Positions 24,409-33,933 of a DNA stretch of 64,000 bases are shown here, in pieces. Positions within the stretch are counted from its first letter, which is position 1. Each line of letters begins with the position of its first letter. Under the pieces are notes generated by a model that had not been told where the DNA came from, searched no databases, and saw nothing but the letters and a program-made list of their open reading frames with translations. Both the position numbers and the translations under genes were made by a program. This DNA is from JAVVTR01 sp036653535 (GTDB taxonomy: Bacteria; Bacteroidota; Bacteroidia; Bacteroidales; P3), in contig JAVVTR010000008.1 in assembly GCA_036653535.1 (NCBI GenBank), forward strand, positions 1 to 64,000, written 5' to 3'.

Positions 24409-24840
24409 ATGAAAATAATTAAAACAATTAGTAGCTTAATGGTGATTTCTTTACTCTGCTTCGGTATTGCACAAGCACAACAAGGAACCACAGCAAAAAA
24501 AACTGCCACCGTAAAAATCCAAGGACCTGAAATTCAATTCAATAAAAACGTACACGACTACGGAGAAATTGTTCAAGGTGCCAATGGGGATTGCGAATTT
24601 GAATTTACCAATATTGGAAATGAACCTTTATTATTATCGGACGTACGCTCTTCTTGCGGATGCACTACCCCATCCTGGCCAAGAGAGCCTATCATGCCAG
24701 GGAAAAAATCAAAAATTAAAGTGCATTACGATACCAATAGAGTTGGTGGAATTAGTAAAACCATTACCGTTACTACTAATGGACAAACCGATAGGGTCGT
24801 ATTACGAATCAGTGGAAATATTAGCCCTAAAGCCAATTAA
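24409..24840 (+). CDS. DUF1573 domain exported protein
   Basis: 143 residues with a signal peptide (LMVISLLCFGIAQAQ). The mature part is an Ig-like fold of the DUF1573 type: VHDYGEIVQG, CEFEFTNIGNEPLLLSDVRSSCGCTTPSWP (with the family's SCGCT motif) and MPGKKSKIKVHYDT. Such proteins are very common in Bacteroidota; their role is not known. Terminator-like hairpin downstream. Confidence 0.88.
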   Translation: MKIIKTISSLMVISLLCFGIAQAQQGTTAKKTATVKIQGPEIQFNKNVHDYGEIVQGANGDCEFEFTNIGNEPLLLSDVRSSCGCTTPSWPREPIMPGKKSKIKVHYDTNRVGGISKTITVTTNGQTDRVVLRISGNISPKAN

Positions 24841-24948
24841 TTTCCAACACCATAAGAAGGCAAACTTTGCACAAGCCCTAAACTATAAACTATAGCGAAA
24901 AGGCATAGATAAGCATTGTTTCCATGTAACCAAATACAAAATACCAAC

Positions 24949-24985
24949 ATCCCGGTAATTCCATTATCGGGATATTTATTTAAAT
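24949..24985 (+). terminator. Terminator-like hairpin after the DUF1573 gene
   Basis: ATCCCGGTAAT (24949-24959) pairs with ATTATCGGGAT (24963-24973), one G-T pair, and an A/T-rich tail follows. It lies just 30 bp before the aminotransferase ATG, so it may instead act in that leader. Confidence 0.5.
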
Positions 24986-25003
24986 AATTTTATAAAATTC
25001 AAC

Positions 25004-26203
25004 ATGCCTGTAATTTCAAACAAAGCACAACAAATGCCGGCTTCTCCCATTCGGAAATTAGTTCCTTTCGCCGATGCTGCAAAAAAAAGAAACATAAAAG
25101 TATATCATCTAAATATAGGGCAACCAGATATTGCCTCCCCAAAAGTGGCTTTAGATGCGGTTAAAAACAACCAACTTCCTTTAGTGGAATACAGTCATTC
25201 GGCCGGAATTCTTTCTTTTAGAAAAAAATTGGTAGAATATTACCACCAAAATCAAATTGAAATAAACGAGAATCAAATTATTGTCACTAACGGAGGTTCT
25301 GAAGCTATTTTATTTGCTTTTATGGCCTGTCTTAATCCAGGGGATGAGGTTATAGTAACCGAACCTTTCTATGCCAATTATAATGGTTTTGCCGCTTATG
25401 CAGGGGTTATTACCAAGCCTATTGTATCTAAGATAGAAAACGGATTTGCCTTGCCTGCCATAGAGGAATTTGAAAAAATCATCACTCCAAAAACCAAAGC
25501 CATTCTTATCTGTAACCCTAATAATCCTACCGGTTATCTTTATTCCAAAGCGGAATTAGAAGCCTTGGCTCATATTGTCAAAAAACACGATCTTTTCTTA
25601 TTGGCCGATGAAGTGTATAGAGAATTTTGTTACGACAACCAAAAATATTTTTCGGTAATGAACCTCGATGGCATAGATAATAACGTAATTTTATTAGACT
25701 CTGTATCTAAACGTTATTCTGCTTGTGGTTGCAGAGTAGGTACTTTTATTACTAAAAACAAAGATCTCTACGCCGCTGTTATGAAATTTGCACAAGCCCG
25801 TCTAAGCCCTCCTTCTTATGGTCAAATCTTTGCAGAAGCAGCTATTGATGCACCTAAGGAGTATTTTGATGCCGTATTAAAAGAATATACCAAAAGAAGA
25901 GACATTATTGTCAATTCCATCAATAAAATGGAAGGATGCCTTTGTCCTAATCCTAAGGGCGCTTTTTATGCCGTTGCTCGCCTGCCTATCGATGATGCCG
26001 ACAAATTTTGTCAATGGTTATTAGACGACTTTAATATCGATGGAAAAACCGTTATGTTGGCTCCTGCCACTGGCTTTTATTCCACTCCTGGTTCCGGAAA
26101 AAACGAAGTTCGTATTAGCTACGTACTAAAAGAAGAAGACTTACATGGAGCCATGCGCTGCTTAGAAGCTGCCTTAAAAGTATATCCAGGAAGAACCCTA
26201 TAA
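25004..26203 (+). CDS. Class I pyridoxal-phosphate aminotransferase (aspartate aminotransferase-like)
   Basis: 399 residues, fold type I. Key segments are LNIGQPDIASP for substrate contact, TNGGSEAILFAFMAC, CNPNNPTGYLYS, LLADEVYREF with the PLP-pairing Asp, the Schiff-base lysine in SVSKRYSACGCRVG, and the C-terminal Arg in VRISYVL. These fit the aspartate/aromatic aminotransferase group; substrate specificity is not certain. The next gene is aspartase, so conversion of oxaloacetate to aspartate and then to fumarate is an attractive but inferred route. Confidence 0.87.
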   Translation: MPVISNKAQQMPASPIRKLVPFADAAKKRNIKVYHLNIGQPDIASPKVALDAVKNNQLPLVEYSHSAGILSFRKKLVEYYHQNQIEINENQIIVTNGGSEAILFAFMACLNPGDEVIVTEPFYANYNGFAAYAGVITKPIVSKIENGFALPAIEEFEKIITPKTKAILICNPNNPTGYLYSKAELEALAHIVKKHDLFLLADEVYREFCYDNQKYFSVMNLDGIDNNVILLDSVSKRYSACGCRVGTFITKNKDLYAAVMKFAQARLSPPSYGQIFAEAAIDAPKEYFDAVLKEYTKRRDIIVNSINKMEGCLCPNPKGAFYAVARLPIDDADKFCQWLLDDFNIDGKTVMLAPATGFYSTPGSGKNEVRISYVLKEEDLHGAMRCLEAALKVYPGRTL

Positions 26204-26287
26204 AATAATTTGGGTTGCAGCTATATTACTATTAGGGGGTAGACATACTCTCCTGAAAAACCTAAAACAATTTGGTTTACAGCTATA
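26202..26287 (+). repeat. Imperfect 24-bp direct repeat between the aminotransferase gene and aspA
   Basis: 26202-26225 and 26264-26287 match at 21 of 24 positions (core AATTTGG-TT-CAGCTATA), 62 bp apart. The second copy can also form a 7-bp stem with CCAAATT at 26290-26296. Confidence 0.55.
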
Positions 26288-26351
26288 ATCCAAATTTATT
26301 TCCCATCATTTCAAAAAAAATAGATTTTTTAATAATTAAACATTCAAAAAA

Positions 26352-27821
26352 ATGGCAATAAAAACAACAAAGAAAACTGCAAGCAGTACTGCCAAAGAAA
26401 ACAGTAAATTTAGAATCGAAAAAGATTTAATTGGAGATCGTAAAATTCCAGAAGGAGCTCTTTACGGAGTGCAAACTTCCAGAGGTATGGAAAATTTTAA
26501 TATTAGTGGTGTTCCCATGAATCGTTATCCTAATTTTATCAAGGGTTTCGCTTACACTAAATGGGGCGCTGCAGTAGCCAATCATAAATTAGGTCTTATG
26601 AGTACAGCTCAAAGAGACGCTATTATCAAAGCTTGTAAAGAACTTATTGATGGAAAACATCATGAATTTTTTACTACCGATATGATTCAGGGTGGTGCAG
26701 GAACCACTATGAACATGAATGCGAACGAAGTAATTGCTAACCGTGCATTGGAAATTTTAGGTAAAAAACACGGACAATATTCTTTTTGTGATCCACATGA
26801 TCATGTAAATTGTGCACAATCTACTAATGATGCCTATCCTACAGCTATGCATTTTGGTTTATATTTCAGCCACTTAGAATTAGCTATTGCCTTAGATAAA
26901 CTAATCAAATCCTTAGATAAAAAAGGAACAGAATATCAGAAAATAATTAAAATGGGTAGAACCCAATTACAGGACGCAGTTCCTATGACTTTGGGGCAAA
27001 CTTTTAAAGCTTTTGCTAACGGTTTAAAAAGAGAATTGAAAGATCTTAATAAAGTAGCCGAAGAATTTCTAACGGTAAACATGGGAGCTACGGCCATTGG
27101 TACTGGTATCTGTTCTCAACCGGGCTATAGCGATCTTTGCACAGCAGCATTAAATGATATTATGAAGCCAAGCAAAATAAAATTAGACGATAATCTCGTT
27201 TTTGTTACCTCCGATAATGGTGCTGCCGTAACCTATTCCTCTTCTCTTAAACGTTTATCTATTCGCGTAGGGAAAATTTGCAACGACCTTCGTTTAATGG
27301 CATCCGGTCCTCGTTGTGGCTTACATGAAATAAATTTACCTGCCATGCAACCAGGTTCTTCTATTATGCCTGGCAAAGTAAATCCAGTAATTCCAGAGGT
27401 AATGAACCAAACTTGCTTCCGCGTTATTGGAAACGATTTGTGTGTAACCTTGTGTGCCGATGCAGCTCAATTAGAATTAAACGTAATGGAACCTGTTATG
27501 TGCTATTCCATTTTCGAATCTATTGATTTATTGAAGAACGGTTTTGACACTCTTAGAACTTTATGTATCGATGGTATAACTGCCAATGCCGATCGTTGCA
27601 AGAAAATGGTTATGGATAGCATTGGTGTGGTTACCGCTCTTAATCCTTATATCGGTTATGATAATTCTACGGAAATTGCAAAAGAAGCCTTAGAAACTGG
27701 TCGCGGTGTAGTTGACTTAGTTCTTGAAAAGAAAATCCTTACTAAAGCGCAATTAGATAAAATCTTAGCTCCGGAAAACATGATTAAACCTGTTAAATTA
27801 GATATCAAAGGGAAAAAGTAA
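26352..27821 (+). CDS. aspA: Aspartate ammonia-lyase (aspartase)
   Basis: 489 residues of the fumarase/aspartase superfamily, which deaminates L-aspartate to fumarate and ammonia. Visible are GALYGVQTSRGMENF, the NMNANEVIANRA and HDHVNCAQSTNDAYPT segments, GRTQLQDAVPMTLGQTF, and the signature loop GSSIMPGKVNPVIPE with the catalytic serine. The aspartase-type PGK-NPV context separates it from fumarase mostly by overall similarity. A lysine/threonine/serine-rich N-terminal stretch of about 17 residues precedes the usual start of the family. In anaerobic Bacteroidota, aspartase feeds fumarate respiration. Confidence 0.92.
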   Translation: MAIKTTKKTASSTAKENSKFRIEKDLIGDRKIPEGALYGVQTSRGMENFNISGVPMNRYPNFIKGFAYTKWGAAVANHKLGLMSTAQRDAIIKACKELIDGKHHEFFTTDMIQGGAGTTMNMNANEVIANRALEILGKKHGQYSFCDPHDHVNCAQSTNDAYPTAMHFGLYFSHLELAIALDKLIKSLDKKGTEYQKIIKMGRTQLQDAVPMTLGQTFKAFANGLKRELKDLNKVAEEFLTVNMGATAIGTGICSQPGYSDLCTAALNDIMKPSKIKLDDNLVFVTSDNGAAVTYSSSLKRLSIRVGKICNDLRLMASGPRCGLHEINLPAMQPGSSIMPGKVNPVIPEVMNQTCFRVIGNDLCVTLCADAAQLELNVMEPVMCYSIFESIDLLKNGFDTLRTLCIDGITANADRCKKMVMDSIGVVTALNPYIGYDNSTEIAKEALETGRGVVDLVLEKKILTKAQLDKILAPENMIKPVKLDIKGKK

Positions 27822-27872
27822 ACTTAAGTTTAGCTTTACTCTACTTTTGATTTAACAAAATGCACCAATAAG

Positions 27873-27970
27873 GAGGGTGTGTCAAAACACCCAAAATATG
27901 AAAACCACCTCTGCCACAGACATCTGTAGCAGGGGTGGTTTTGTTAAAAAGAGGGTTTTGACACACCCTC
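27873..27970. terminator. Long nested hairpin after aspA (bidirectional terminator or MITE-like element)
   Basis: An outer perfect 16-bp stem (27873-27888 with 27955-27970) encloses an inner stem of AAAACCACC (27901-27909) with GGTGGTTTT (27934-27942), plus CTGC/GCAG and ACAGA/TCTGT within. It lies between the ends of convergent aspA and the LTA-synthase-like gene, so termination is likely. The 98-bp length with terminal inverted repeats would also fit a small non-autonomous transposon; no target duplication is evident. Confidence 0.6.
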
Positions 27971-28015
27971 TTTACTTTTAAAAGACAGCAGCAAATTAGA
28001 CCATTACATTACCCA

Positions 28016-29920
28016 CTATTTCCCATATAAATTTGGATAAATTCTATTTTTAAAACTTACATAATAATTCATCTCTTCAAATGCTTTCAGCTTGGCTTGT
28101 AATTTTTTAGTTAGGAGAGAGTCTTCTGTTGGAATACAATTAAAATTACTATCTACTTTATATAAGTTTTTTTCAGACAAAAAATATCCATTAGTAAAAA
28201 CATCTTTCAATACTCTATTACTATTCATAAAAACCAAAGTATAGGGGGCCGGCTTATCCGTCTTTAATTTTCTTCCTAAAGAAGCACTTAGAACAGGAAC
28301 ATGCACACCATAAGGCTTTAAAAAGGCTAAAAGGGTTTCATATATATCCAAATGACTAACTACGTTGGTAAAAACCCAAGGTTTTATAAGTTGCGGAGAA
28401 TAAAGAATCAAAGGAACATGATAGCGTTTTAATGCATTTTTTATCGGTAATTCTGTCATGGGGTGATCCCCCGTAATAATAAATAAAGTATGATTATAAT
28501 CCCTGCGTTTACGGTAATTAGTAAAGAATTCTCTTAGGGCATCATCTGTAAAGAGAATAGATTCTACGAATTTTTTCTGTGTACCCGCTACCCCTTTTAT
28601 TTTTTCTACTTTTTTATCGTAAAGCTTTTCCTTGGGTGCTATAGAAAAGGGACTATGCATACTTCCTGTAAAAAAAATATCTAATCGTTTTTCATTTTGT
28701 ATAGGCATCGTAACCTCCAACGCATGCTCAAATAAAGATTGATCGTTGTATCCCCAAAAATAATGATCCTTACCAACTATTATTTTGGGATATTTAGCCG
28801 AATAAGTGGTATAATCATAAATATGTCGAATATTATTGTATTTTAAAAAAACATCCTTACGATGAAACCAAGCTCCTTGTCCATAAAAAAAGGATGTAAT
28901 ATATTGATTTTCATTTAGAACACTAACTAACGTGTGGTGTACAGGATAGTCGTCTATAAATGTAAAACCTATTTTTCCATAAGGTAATCCTCCTAAAATA
29001 GAAGGAACCACTGCGAAAGATCTTTCCCCTAATGTTAAACAATGATTCCAATACAAACTTTCATTTTTTAATGAACTTAAAAAGGGCATCCAAATATTTT
29101 CCTTGTCTGAGTTTAAATAATCGTCATTTAGACCTTCTATAATAATAATAACAATATTGGGTGCTGTATCAAAAACATTAAAATACGGTTTTAACACATC
29201 CTCGCTCTGAAATTTATGCAACAAAGGATATTGAGAATTAATTAAATCCTCTTGCTCAAAAAGACGTTTATATTCTTGATGTTTTACCAAAGAATAATCT
29301 ATATTGGTAGTAGGAGAATGTAATAGAAAAGAAGCAATATTGGTGTATAAATATAAGGATTTGTTTTTGGAATATTTATTTATTTCTATCCAATGGAAAC
29401 TTCTAACTCCAATATAAATCACAACCAATAAAACCAATAATCCAAAAATTTTATATGGCAAATTCCATCTAAGTACCCATTTGAAAATACCTATAAACAA
29501 AATAAATAAAAAGAATATACCAAGCAACAAGTTGAGAATACTTTCCGAACTGGTTCTAATGGTATATAAAATCTCTTCCCAAGAATATTGAAATAAAAAA
29601 ACATCTAAACATTGAAGCTGATATACAAAATACTGTATAATAAATAAGTGAAGTAAAGCGTATAAAAATAAAAAACTCAAAAAAACAAAATTCACCACAG
29701 GAGCCCATTTAACAGACATATACTTATAAGGCAAATATAATAAACATAAGATTAAATTAGCACTTAAAAAATCATAGACGAATCCCAAAAATTCTTCCTT
29801 GAGTAAATATTTAGCTCCTCCATATTTTAGCCATAAGGATATCATTTCCATTCCTCTAAGGAAAAACAAAACTAAAAAAACCGATATCACTAAATTACAA
29901 AAGAATTTTTGCTTTTTCAT
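28016..29920 (-). CDS. LTA-synthase-like sulfatase-family membrane enzyme
   Basis: 634 residues. About five hydrophobic spans fill the first 190 residues, followed by a periplasmic alkaline-phosphatase/sulfatase-fold domain. That domain shows PNIVIIIIEGLNDDYL (metal-binding start), a likely Ser/Thr nucleophile region in LTLGERSFAVVPSILGGLP, and TGDHPMTE (metal-binding Asp-His). This layout matches the LTA synthase / phosphoglycerol transferase group. Gram-negative members modify periplasmic glycans or lipids with phosphoglycerol or phosphoethanolamine; the substrate here is unknown. The ATG at 29920 is preferred over 29941. Last gene of the porX-to-here operon. Confidence 0.8.
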   Translation of the reverse strand: MKKQKFFCNLVISVFLVLFFLRGMEMISLWLKYGGAKYLLKEEFLGFVYDFLSANLILCLLYLPYKYMSVKWAPVVNFVFLSFLFLYALLHLFIIQYFVYQLQCLDVFLFQYSWEEILYTIRTSSESILNLLLGIFFLFILFIGIFKWVLRWNLPYKIFGLLVLLVVIYIGVRSFHWIEINKYSKNKSLYLYTNIASFLLHSPTTNIDYSLVKHQEYKRLFEQEDLINSQYPLLHKFQSEDVLKPYFNVFDTAPNIVIIIIEGLNDDYLNSDKENIWMPFLSSLKNESLYWNHCLTLGERSFAVVPSILGGLPYGKIGFTFIDDYPVHHTLVSVLNENQYITSFFYGQGAWFHRKDVFLKYNNIRHIYDYTTYSAKYPKIIVGKDHYFWGYNDQSLFEHALEVTMPIQNEKRLDIFFTGSMHSPFSIAPKEKLYDKKVEKIKGVAGTQKKFVESILFTDDALREFFTNYRKRRDYNHTLFIITGDHPMTELPIKNALKRYHVPLILYSPQLIKPWVFTNVVSHLDIYETLLAFLKPYGVHVPVLSASLGRKLKTDKPAPYTLVFMNSNRVLKDVFTNGYFLSEKNLYKVDSNFNCIPTEDSLLTKKLQAKLKAFEEMNYYVSFKNRIYPNLYGK

Positions 29921-29964
29921 TTCCAAGAATTTTATACACAAACAAAAAATGCTCTTACTATTTT

Positions 29965-31557
29965 CTACTTTTTCTTTATTTTACAAATGGCTACACTCTG
30001 AGAATTCACTTCCGGAAGAGTACTTAAATAGTAGATAAACGCTTGGGTAGGATCTCTAAAACTTAATGGAAGTATATTAAAATCAACTATTTCTCTATCA
30101 AATAAAGTACTATCATATTTATCGCCTCCTTGGGTTATAAAACTCTCCGCTAATACAACATAATCTATACTATCCTTAAGAACTCTTCGCTTTTTACCCA
30201 AATAAGCCAATTCTAATATTTTTCCATCGTCGGCCATGGTGATTTCTATATTATTGGATTGTATCCGCCCTGAAGAGCAAGAAATACCGTAGGAGAACAA
30301 CTGTTTCAGTTCTCTACCATTCATCTTACAAGCCCTAATTTCACCACCAAAAGGCAGTACATTTCCTGCTTTCAAAACAGTAATATCTCCCTTTTCAAAA
30401 CCGGTACGGATTCCTCCAAAATTGGAAATTCCAATAACTATTTCTTTTTCGGAAGTTTTACGCTTCCACTTTTTATAGCATTTCTCATAAGCTCTACTTA
30501 CTAAGGCACCCATTTCTGTAAAGGCAAACTTATTGACACTTCTATCGTGTACCAAGGCTTCTGTAGCCGTAGTTAGTTTATGCGTAAATTGATAAATCGT
30601 ATCCTGCAAAAGTCTATCCACCGCTTGTTCTACCAGCTTGTCTTTTTCTTTTCCAACTGGAATAACTTTGCCATACAAATATCTAATATTCCTTTGCCCA
30701 ACACTGTCTGTAAGAATTTCAAATTGAAGCATTCCCACACAAAGACCATTCACCGCCGCTTGTAGAATAGGCACTCCATTTGTACTTCCCCATACCTTTT
30801 TATGGGAATGACCCGTAAGAAAAGCTGAAACACCAAAAACATACGGTAAACTATCAACCTCTACATCTGTAAAAACAGGAATACCATTTGCCATATCCGT
30901 TCCTATATGGGAAAGACACAAGTATATATCAGCGCTATCTTTCAATATATTCATCATTTTTCGAGCCATATCCGTAGGAGAAGTAAACTTCAATCCTTTA
31001 ATATTCGTTGCATTGGTTTTAGTGGCCGTTTCTAAAGTAGTAAGACCGATAATCGCTATACGGAATGGTTTTTCGGAAAGAGTTAAGCTTTCTATAGCAT
31101 AGGGTTTAAGCCAATAGGGAATCTTTAAAGTAGAATCTTTCTGCTCAATAGAATCTAAAAAAATATTAGCAGCCAAATATTGCACCTCTCCATTACAAGC
31201 TATAGAAGCCAAAGAATCTAATCCCCAATCAAATTCATGATTACCTACCGAGGAATAACGAACACCAGTACGCTGAAAAAGAAGATTTTGCAGAGAGCCT
31301 CCCGTAATACGAGAAAAATAGCTACCACTGAAATTATCCCCTACCGAAAAAACCTGAACATTAGGATATGTTTTTTTTATATTCCTAATGGTTTGTGTTA
31401 AAGATGCCGCTCCTGGAATATTTTCTTCTTCTACAAACGCCCCATGAAAATCATTAAAAGATACTATGGTTAACGTATCTCTGTGTTCTATCTGAGCATG
31501 TAAATTTACAAAGAGCAAAAGCGTCCCTATAAAACTAAAAAAAACTTTCTTCTCCAT
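29965..31557 (-). CDS. Exported 5'-nucleotidase/UshA-family metallophosphoesterase
   Basis: 530 residues with a signal peptide (FFSFIGTLLLFVNLHAQ). The N-terminal metallophosphoesterase domain has IVSFNDFHGAF, FSVGDNFSGSYFS, SSVGNHEFDWGLD and, later, GHSHKKVWG, which together give all the metal ligands. The C-terminal 5'-nucleotidase domain shows SNFGGIRTGFEKGDI and VLPFGGEI. The enzyme should release phosphate from nucleotides in the periplasm. It lies 12 bp after aroA. Confidence 0.9.
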   Translation of the reverse strand: MEKKVFFSFIGTLLLFVNLHAQIEHRDTLTIVSFNDFHGAFVEEENIPGAASLTQTIRNIKKTYPNVQVFSVGDNFSGSYFSRITGGSLQNLLFQRTGVRYSSVGNHEFDWGLDSLASIACNGEVQYLAANIFLDSIEQKDSTLKIPYWLKPYAIESLTLSEKPFRIAIIGLTTLETATKTNATNIKGLKFTSPTDMARKMMNILKDSADIYLCLSHIGTDMANGIPVFTDVEVDSLPYVFGVSAFLTGHSHKKVWGSTNGVPILQAAVNGLCVGMLQFEILTDSVGQRNIRYLYGKVIPVGKEKDKLVEQAVDRLLQDTIYQFTHKLTTATEALVHDRSVNKFAFTEMGALVSRAYEKCYKKWKRKTSEKEIVIGISNFGGIRTGFEKGDITVLKAGNVLPFGGEIRACKMNGRELKQLFSYGISCSSGRIQSNNIEITMADDGKILELAYLGKKRRVLKDSIDYVVLAESFITQGGDKYDSTLFDREIVDFNILPLSFRDPTQAFIYYLSTLPEVNSQSVAICKIKKK

Positions 31558-31569
31558 TTTGAAATTTAT

Positions 31570-32844
31570 TTAAACTGTAGCGCCCAATAGCTTAAGGGTA
31601 TTCCAATAATTTGGAAATGATTTTTTGACCACCTCCATATCTTCAATAATAATACCTGGATATTGAATGGCTAATACTGAAAATGCCATCGCCATTCGAT
31701 GATCTCCATAGGTGCGTATTTTTACATTCTTCACTTCCAGCACAGAGGGATATAAGTGTAATTCACTTTCTTTTTCGTTCAAATCTACTTTAACTCCTAT
31801 ATGAACCAGCTCATTATATAATGCCATAATTCTATCGGTTTCCTTAAACTTTAATCCATAAATTCCACTCAATTTAACTTCTAATTTTAAGGCAGCACAA
31901 CAAACAGCGATACTTTGGGCCAAATCGGGATGATGTGTAAAATCATATTCTCTTATGGATGTCTGAACCGGCTTCCACGCAGGATCTTTACTTATAATAA
32001 TTTCCTCTCTTTTAAATTCCGTTTCCACTCCAAAATCCTCAAACCAATCCGATAAAATCCTATCTCCCTGTAAACTATCATCACATAGATTTGGCAATAC
32101 AATACGTCCTCCTTCCGATAAAGCTAATAAGGTATATAAATAGGACGCTGAAGTCCAATCGGCTTCCACGAAAATTTTAGAGGGCAGTTGCAAAAGCCCA
32201 TCTATAAAAATATTGGATCCATCTATAAAAATCACCTCCAACCCACCATTCCTCATTATTTGCGCCGTCATTTGTATATAGGGTAAGGAAACCTTATCCT
32301 CTCCCAATATTTCAATATGCAAACCTCTTGGAAAAAGCGGAGAAGTCAACATCAGTGCCGACACAAATTGACTGCTCAAAGACGCATCTACACTTATTTT
32401 GGAAATTTCTGTTTTTAAAATATCCTCATTCCCGAAAATTTTCATAGGAGGGCAAGCTTCTTCGCCCAAATAATCTATTCGAATGCCTATTCCACGTAAA
32501 GCTTCCACTAAAGAACCAATAGGCCTATGTTGCATACGTTCATTGCCAGTTAAAATCCAAATGCCCGATTTAAAAGCTACTTGAGCTGTAAGAAAACGCA
32601 TAACCGACCCTGCATTTCGACAGTCCAATGTAATTTCTTTTTCTTCCCCCTCGTTCTCTTCTATTTTTTCCAATAAATCTTGCATCAACAAGGTGTCTTC
32701 CGAATCGGAAATATTTTCTAAATGAATTTTTTTTCCATACAAAAAAGCTAATACCAACCATCGGTTGCTTAGGCTTTTGGAACTCGGCAAGGGAACCCTT
32801 GCTTGTAAATATTTTTTCTCAAATATAATAGCTTGTGTTTCCAT
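31570..32844 (-). CDS. aroA: 3-phosphoshikimate 1-carboxyvinyltransferase (EPSP synthase)
   Basis: 424 residues. The N-terminal VPLPSSKSLSNRWLVLAFL, the PEP-binding NAGSVMRFLTA loop (most homologues have NAGTAMR), HRPIGSL, SAQFV-like SSQFVSALML, and the C-terminal KFKETDRI and GDHRMAMAF are all present. The enzyme joins shikimate-3-phosphate to PEP in aromatic amino-acid biosynthesis. aroB lies 6 bp upstream, so two shikimate steps are co-transcribed; the other aro genes are elsewhere. Confidence 0.93.
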   Translation of the reverse strand: METQAIIFEKKYLQARVPLPSSKSLSNRWLVLAFLYGKKIHLENISDSEDTLLMQDLLEKIEENEGEEKEITLDCRNAGSVMRFLTAQVAFKSGIWILTGNERMQHRPIGSLVEALRGIGIRIDYLGEEACPPMKIFGNEDILKTEISKISVDASLSSQFVSALMLTSPLFPRGLHIEILGEDKVSLPYIQMTAQIMRNGGLEVIFIDGSNIFIDGLLQLPSKIFVEADWTSASYLYTLLALSEGGRIVLPNLCDDSLQGDRILSDWFEDFGVETEFKREEIIISKDPAWKPVQTSIREYDFTHHPDLAQSIAVCCAALKLEVKLSGIYGLKFKETDRIMALYNELVHIGVKVDLNEKESELHLYPSVLEVKNVKIRTYGDHRMAMAFSVLAIQYPGIIIEDMEVVKKSFPNYWNTLKLLGATV

Positions 32845-32850
32845 AAATAT

Positions 32851-33930
32851 TTATATCATATCAAATTTTGGATACGCTTGTAAAGTTTCAATAATACTGT
32901 CTTCCGAAACCGGTTCATCATAAAAACAACACGCATAAGAGCTCAATAAAACCGGATATATAGCTGCATTTTTATTTTTTTTATCGTTACGCATATAAGC
33001 TACGAGCTTTTTTATGTCGTGATTATCATAATAATACTGTCCATAATGTTTACTAATACACCGACAAACTAATCGAAATTCCGTTTTTGGAAAACCTTTA
33101 CATTGCATCGATAAATATAATTCACATAATAAACCATAAGCGACCGCCCATCCGTGAGGAATTGGATGTCCTACCAACAAAGCATGAGATTCAAACGCAT
33201 GTCCAAATGTATGACCAAAATTTAATATTTTGCGTATCCCCTCTTCCTTAAAATCCATACCTACTACCTCAGCTTTTTGTTTTACAGCATAATTTATAAT
33301 GGACTCAGGCAGAGTATCTATACAGAAAAAAGAATTGGTTCCTTCTACAGAAAAATCTTTTCGCCTAATCATACAAATTTTTATAATTTCAGCTATTCCA
33401 GAAAGGTATTCTTTTAGATCTAAAGTTTTTAAAAATTCAGGAGAAATAAACACAGCCTGAGGTCTGACAAATAGACCTAAAGCATTTTTTAATTCCCCTA
33501 AATTTACTGCGGTTTTTCCACCTACGGAAGCATCTACCATAGACAATAAAGTAGTGGGAATTTGAATAAACGGAAGCCCCCTTTTATAAAGAGAAGCTGC
33601 AAGACCTCCCATATCACAAAGCGCACCTCCACCCAAATTAATAACTATGGCCCTCCTATCTACCCCCAATTCTGCCCATCTCTTCCATAAGTCACAGAGA
33701 GTTTCTATCTGTTTACTACTTTCTGTTCCATCTACTTCCAAAAGAAAAGCCGAATTCACCCAGGCACCCTGCTTTTGTAATACAGGTAAAGTGTATGCAC
33801 AAGAATGCTTATCTACTAATAAAAGAACAGCAATATTGGATCCGAAGTATTTTAAAAGAAATTCATCTATTTTCTCCAAACTACCCAAGCCTATTGTTAT
33901 GACACATTGATCATCTTGTACGGTTTCCAT
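32851..33930 (-). CDS. aroB: 3-dehydroquinate synthase
   Basis: 359 residues. The NAD-binding and metal-site motifs are GGGALCDMGGLAAS, GLPFIQIPTTLLSMVDASVGGKTAVN, and the late zinc ligands in NFGHTFGHAFE and GHPIPHGWAVAYG. Converts DAHP to 3-dehydroquinate, the first ring of the shikimate pathway. It overlaps nothing but sits 3 bp after tsaE and 6 bp before aroA. Confidence 0.93.
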   Translation of the reverse strand: METVQDDQCVITIGLGSLEKIDEFLLKYFGSNIAVLLLVDKHSCAYTLPVLQKQGAWVNSAFLLEVDGTESSKQIETLCDLWKRWAELGVDRRAIVINLGGGALCDMGGLAASLYKRGLPFIQIPTTLLSMVDASVGGKTAVNLGELKNALGLFVRPQAVFISPEFLKTLDLKEYLSGIAEIIKICMIRRKDFSVEGTNSFFCIDTLPESIINYAVKQKAEVVGMDFKEEGIRKILNFGHTFGHAFESHALLVGHPIPHGWAVAYGLLCELYLSMQCKGFPKTEFRLVCRCISKHYGQYYYDNHDIKKLVAYMRNDKKNKNAAIYPVLLSSYACCFYDEPVSEDSIIETLQAYPKFDMI

Positions 33931-33933
33931 ATG

